Below are positions 6,420 through 8,165 of a DNA stretch of 8,165 bases, one piece after another (position 1 is the first letter of the stretch; each line of letters starts with the position of its first letter). The notes beneath the pieces are model-generated. The model did not search any database. It was not told the origin of the DNA and worked only from the letters and a program-made list of their open reading frames with translations. Location: NCBI GenBank assembly GCA_021151805.1, contig JAGKWN010000149.1, positions 1 through 8,165 on the forward strand. Reading direction: 5' to 3'. Both the position numbers and the translations under genes were made by a program. Source of the stretch: Cytophagaceae bacterium. Its GTDB lineage: Bacteria; Bacteroidota; Bacteroidia; Cytophagales; Cytophagaceae.

Positions 6420-7469
6420 ATGAAACGCCTCATTTGCTGCAGCGACGGAACCTGGAACAAGCCCGGAGAAAAGGATAGGGGCGTTGTAGTAAAAACGAAC
6501 GTCGAAAAGATATTTAATTGCATCTGTCCAGTCGATGAAAACGGGACTAAACAACTCAAAGCCTATGATGAAGGCGTAGGTACCGGATATACTTTTAAGG
6601 ATAAAATGTTAGGCGGACTTACAGGTGCAGGTATTGATAAAAATATTAAAGATGTATATTCCTTTCTCGTTTTAAATTATGAGCCGGGCGATCATATCTA
6701 TCTTTTCGGATTTAGCCGTGGTGCCTATACTGCACGTAGCCTGGCAGGTTTTATCCGTAACTGCGGCATTTTGAAAGTGGAAAATCTTCACCTGATAGAT
6801 CGCGCATATGAGTTATACCGCGACAGAAATGATTACACAAGCCCTGACTCAGACATGATGAAAGCATTTAAAAGTAATTTCAGTCATGAGGCCGGTATTA
6901 AGTTTATAGGAGTTTGGGATACTGTAGGTAGTCTTGGATTACCCGTATTCTGGCTGCATACATTAAATACAGCACGGTACAAATTTCATGATCAAACGTT
7001 AAGCAGTAAGGTTGATTATGCATATCATGCACTTTGTATTGATGATAAAAGGGTGTTGTTTACACCTACACTTTGGGAAAAAAGTGAAACCGTAAAAAAC
7101 GATTCCACGCATCAGCAAAAAATGGAACAACGATGGTTTGCCGGGGTGCATTCCAATATCGGTGGCGGCTATGCAGATTGTGGTTTAAGTGATTTGCCGC
7201 TTAAATGGATGATTGAAAAAGCGGTAGACACGGGGCTGTGTTTTGATAACAAAGCATTGGGTATGCTAAAACCGGATTGTAAAGGGGAAATAAGAGATTC
7301 TTATACTTTCAAATACTGGTTGTGGTTCCCGAAACTGCGAAAAGTTATTCATGATGGTATAAGCCCAGGATCAATGTATAATGGAACAATCGACGAGTCT
7401 GTATTGGAAAGAGAGCGCACAATTAAATGTTATAAACCTAAAAATTTGCTGCCTTTTCTTAAAAGATAA
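6420..7469 (+). CDS. DUF2235 alpha/beta-hydrolase (Tle1-type phospholipase family)
   Basis: A 349-residue hydrolase of the DUF2235 family. Signatures in order: ICCSDGTWNKPG near the N-terminus (5-16), the nucleophile elbow GFSRGAYTAR with Ser99 (97-106), KFIGVWDTVGSLG (161-173) with the probable acid Asp168, and WFAGVHSNIGGGY (239-251) with the probable catalytic His244. The family includes Tle1 phospholipases, type VI secretion effectors acting on phospholipids, but many members are free-standing enzymes of unknown substrate. No signal peptide or membrane helix is visible, so it should be cytoplasmic unless exported by another route. No type VI genes lie nearby, and it is the last gene of the operon, followed by a strong terminator. 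Its start has about 46% GC, unlike the AT-rich lipoprotein gene before it. The ATG at 6420 is chosen because the SDGTW motif follows directly, as is usual for the family. Confidence 0.93.
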   Translation: MKRLICCSDGTWNKPGEKDRGVVVKTNVEKIFNCICPVDENGTKQLKAYDEGVGTGYTFKDKMLGGLTGAGIDKNIKDVYSFLVLNYEPGDHIYLFGFSRGAYTARSLAGFIRNCGILKVENLHLIDRAYELYRDRNDYTSPDSDMMKAFKSNFSHEAGIKFIGVWDTVGSLGLPVFWLHTLNTARYKFHDQTLSSKVDYAYHALCIDDKRVLFTPTLWEKSETVKNDSTHQQKMEQRWFAGVHSNIGGGYADCGLSDLPLKWMIEKAVDTGLCFDNKALGMLKPDCKGEIRDSYTFKYWLWFPKLRKVIHDGISPGSMYNGTIDESVLERERTIKCYKPKNLLPFLKR

Positions 7470-7483
7470 AAAAAACAATCACC

Positions 7484-7491
7484 TACCTTTG
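7484..7491 (+). promoter_or_regulatory. exact TAnnTTTG motif with no gene behind it
   Basis: TACCTTTG is a perfect match to the Bacteroidota -7 promoter element, placed 14 nt after the hydrolase stop and about 30 nt before the terminator. No TTG or TTTG lies at the expected -33 distance. The motif also overlaps a small hairpin, TACCT-TTGTG-AGGTA (7484-7498). If active it would give only a transcript of a few tens of bases. Chance or hairpin function is more likely. Confidence 0.2.
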
Positions 7492-7519
7492 TGAGGTAAA
7501 ATATTATTCATGCAATTAT

Positions 7520-7554
7520 AAAAATCCGGGCTATAAAGTAGTCCCGGATTTTTT
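7520..7554. terminator. bidirectional intrinsic terminator between convergent genes
   Basis: An 11-bp perfect stem pairs AAAAATCCGGG (7520-7530) with CCCGGATTTTT (7543-7553) around the loop CTATAAAGTAGT, within which CTA and TAG can add three more pairs with one bulge. A run of six T follows the GC-rich core on the + strand, and the mirror A-run gives five T on the minus strand. It lies 50 nt after the hydrolase stop and 12 nt beyond the end of the opposing gene, so it can end both transcripts. Confidence 0.93.
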
Positions 7555-7566
7555 ATAGTTTTGCCC

Positions 7567-8165
7567 TTATCGCTCCGGGCCTGAAGAGGTATCTTTAAAG
7601 CCGGTTAATACTTTTAATACCAGAGGCAGAAAAGCTGCAATCCCTGTAAAGAGAGAAATGTATTTTTGGAAAACTGTTTCCTGTGTGGTGAAAATAAATA
7701 TACTGGCAAGTACAATCAATATTCCAACAATCATTCTTAGTGTTTGCCAGGTAGTGGTTCCTTTAAGCTCTTCTTCCAGTAGTCTTGCTTCTGATGGGTT
7801 GATTCTTGTTAATATGAAATTTCTGAAGCTTTTATTGATGATCTGCAGGGACTTGTTTTCTGAATGTTCTTGCGCATTATGTATAACATGGTTGTCAGCA
7901 TATACCAGCAATCCTTTTTCTTTGAGCGATAAGAGGACAGACAGGTTGTGATAATTGGTAAGATTGTCTACCGCCATATCATACAGTACAAATTTTTCCT
8001 GATTCGATAAACAGTTCCATAAAGATAAATAATAGGTATAGGCCGTATCCTGAATTTTAAGAATGATCTCTTCATTTAAATTCGGTGTTTGTACAAAAAG
8101 TGTTGTTTCTTCTTTCTCTAAATCAAAAAAACTGAATGCATAATTTTTATTTTCAGATTCAAAAA
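7567..8165 (-). CDS. C-terminal part of a STAND-like membrane-tailed protein (runs off the window)
   Basis: The frame is open from the right edge to a TAA at 7567-7569, giving 198 visible residues of a longer protein; the Met codon at 7975-7977 is internal, since the frame continues upstream without a stop. The visible part begins with a helical segment, then a stretch like the winged-helix tail of large signalling ATPases (LSNQEKFVLYDMAVDNLTNY, LLSLKEKGLLV, then IINKSFRNFIL). It ends with two membrane helices (LRMIVGILIVLASIFIF and YISLFTGIAAFLPLVLKVL) and a short polar tail. I recall similar tails in Bacteroidota proteins with upstream NTPase domains, but no NTPase motif lies in this window, so that assignment is inference. 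It is convergent with the operon and shares its terminator. Confidence 0.85.
   Translation of the reverse strand, partial: FESENKNYAFSFFDLEKEETTLFVQTPNLNEEIILKIQDTAYTYYLSLWNCLSNQEKFVLYDMAVDNLTNYHNLSVLLSLKEKGLLVYADNHVIHNAQEHSENKSLQIINKSFRNFILTRINPSEARLLEEELKGTTTWQTLRMIVGILIVLASIFIFTTQETVFQKYISLFTGIAAFLPLVLKVLTGFKDTSSGPER

Larger units (their letters stand above)
1379..7469 (+). other. putative five-gene operon
   Basis: Five consecutive + strand genes are packed with a 4-nt ATGA overlap (2935-2938), a 2-nt gap (4060-4061), a 39-nt gap (6039-6077) and an 18-nt gap (6402-6419). No terminator-like hairpin lies between them, and a strong one follows the last gene. The first three genes are probably translationally coupled. 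A partial TAnnTTTG match (TAAATTTC, 6049-6056) before the fourth gene could be an internal promoter but lacks a -33 element. The grouping implies a shared function across cytoplasm, inner membrane and outer envelope. Confidence 0.75.

Noticed and set aside
6420..7469. Type VI secretion effector cassette
   Set aside because: The hydrolase family allows it, but no VgrG, PAAR, Hcp, adaptor or clear immunity gene is present in the window.
7658..7951. 97-codon + strand frame opposite the partial minus-strand gene
   Set aside because: The minus strand is open across the whole interval to the window edge and encodes two good membrane helices, whereas the + strand frame has low-complexity serine runs and no family pattern.
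1..8165. CRISPR array, tRNA, rRNA or insertion sequence
   Set aside because: No regularly spaced repeats, no tRNA-like cloverleaf and no transposase or terminal inverted repeats were recognised on reading both strands.

Overview
The window most likely comes from a member of the Bacteroidota (a Cytophaga- or Chitinophaga-like lineage fits). Reasons: moderate-to-low GC, genes that start without recognisable Shine-Dalgarno sequences, TAnnTTTG-like promoter motifs, and protein families that I associate with this phylum (SH3-like domain fused to an S8 peptidase, CSC-type lipoprotein signal, STAND-like proteins with two C-terminal membrane helices). The species cannot be named from the sequence alone.

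Layout. Positions 1-445 are gene-free and very AT-rich at the left edge. A solo LuxR-type regulator follows (446-1129). A 249-nt gap (1130-1378) carries several small inverted repeats and a weak promoter candidate. Five genes on the + strand then run as one apparent operon (1379-7469): a three-helix membrane protein; a subtilisin-like (S8) protease with an N-terminal SH3-like domain; a 658-residue exported protein with a helical body and a beta-rich C-terminal domain; a small lysine-rich lipoprotein; and a DUF2235 alpha/beta-hydrolase of the family that includes Tle1 phospholipases. Successive spacings are a 4-nt overlap, then 2, 39 and 18 nt. A strong bidirectional hairpin terminator (7520-7554) separates the operon from a convergent minus-strand gene that runs off the right edge. 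Only the C-terminal part of that gene is visible: a winged-helix-like segment and two membrane helices.

How the genes may work together. The operon puts a regulatory-type protease, an inner-membrane protein, two exported envelope proteins and a putative lipid or ester hydrolase under one transcript, with no secretion-system component (no VgrG, PAAR or Hcp) beside them. This looks like an envelope-associated stress, defence or cell-damage module, but that role is inference.

The most striking sequence signal is a compositional mosaic. By hand count, 3181-4320 has about 28% GC and the protease-domain part has no in-frame CTG leucine codon. The flanks (2701-2940, 2941-3180, 4501-4740) are about 46%, 41% and 36%. 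The low-GC block starts just after the SH3-like domain and ends about 140 residues into the exported protein. The protease catalytic domain and the N-terminus of its neighbour therefore look as if they were acquired as one cassette.
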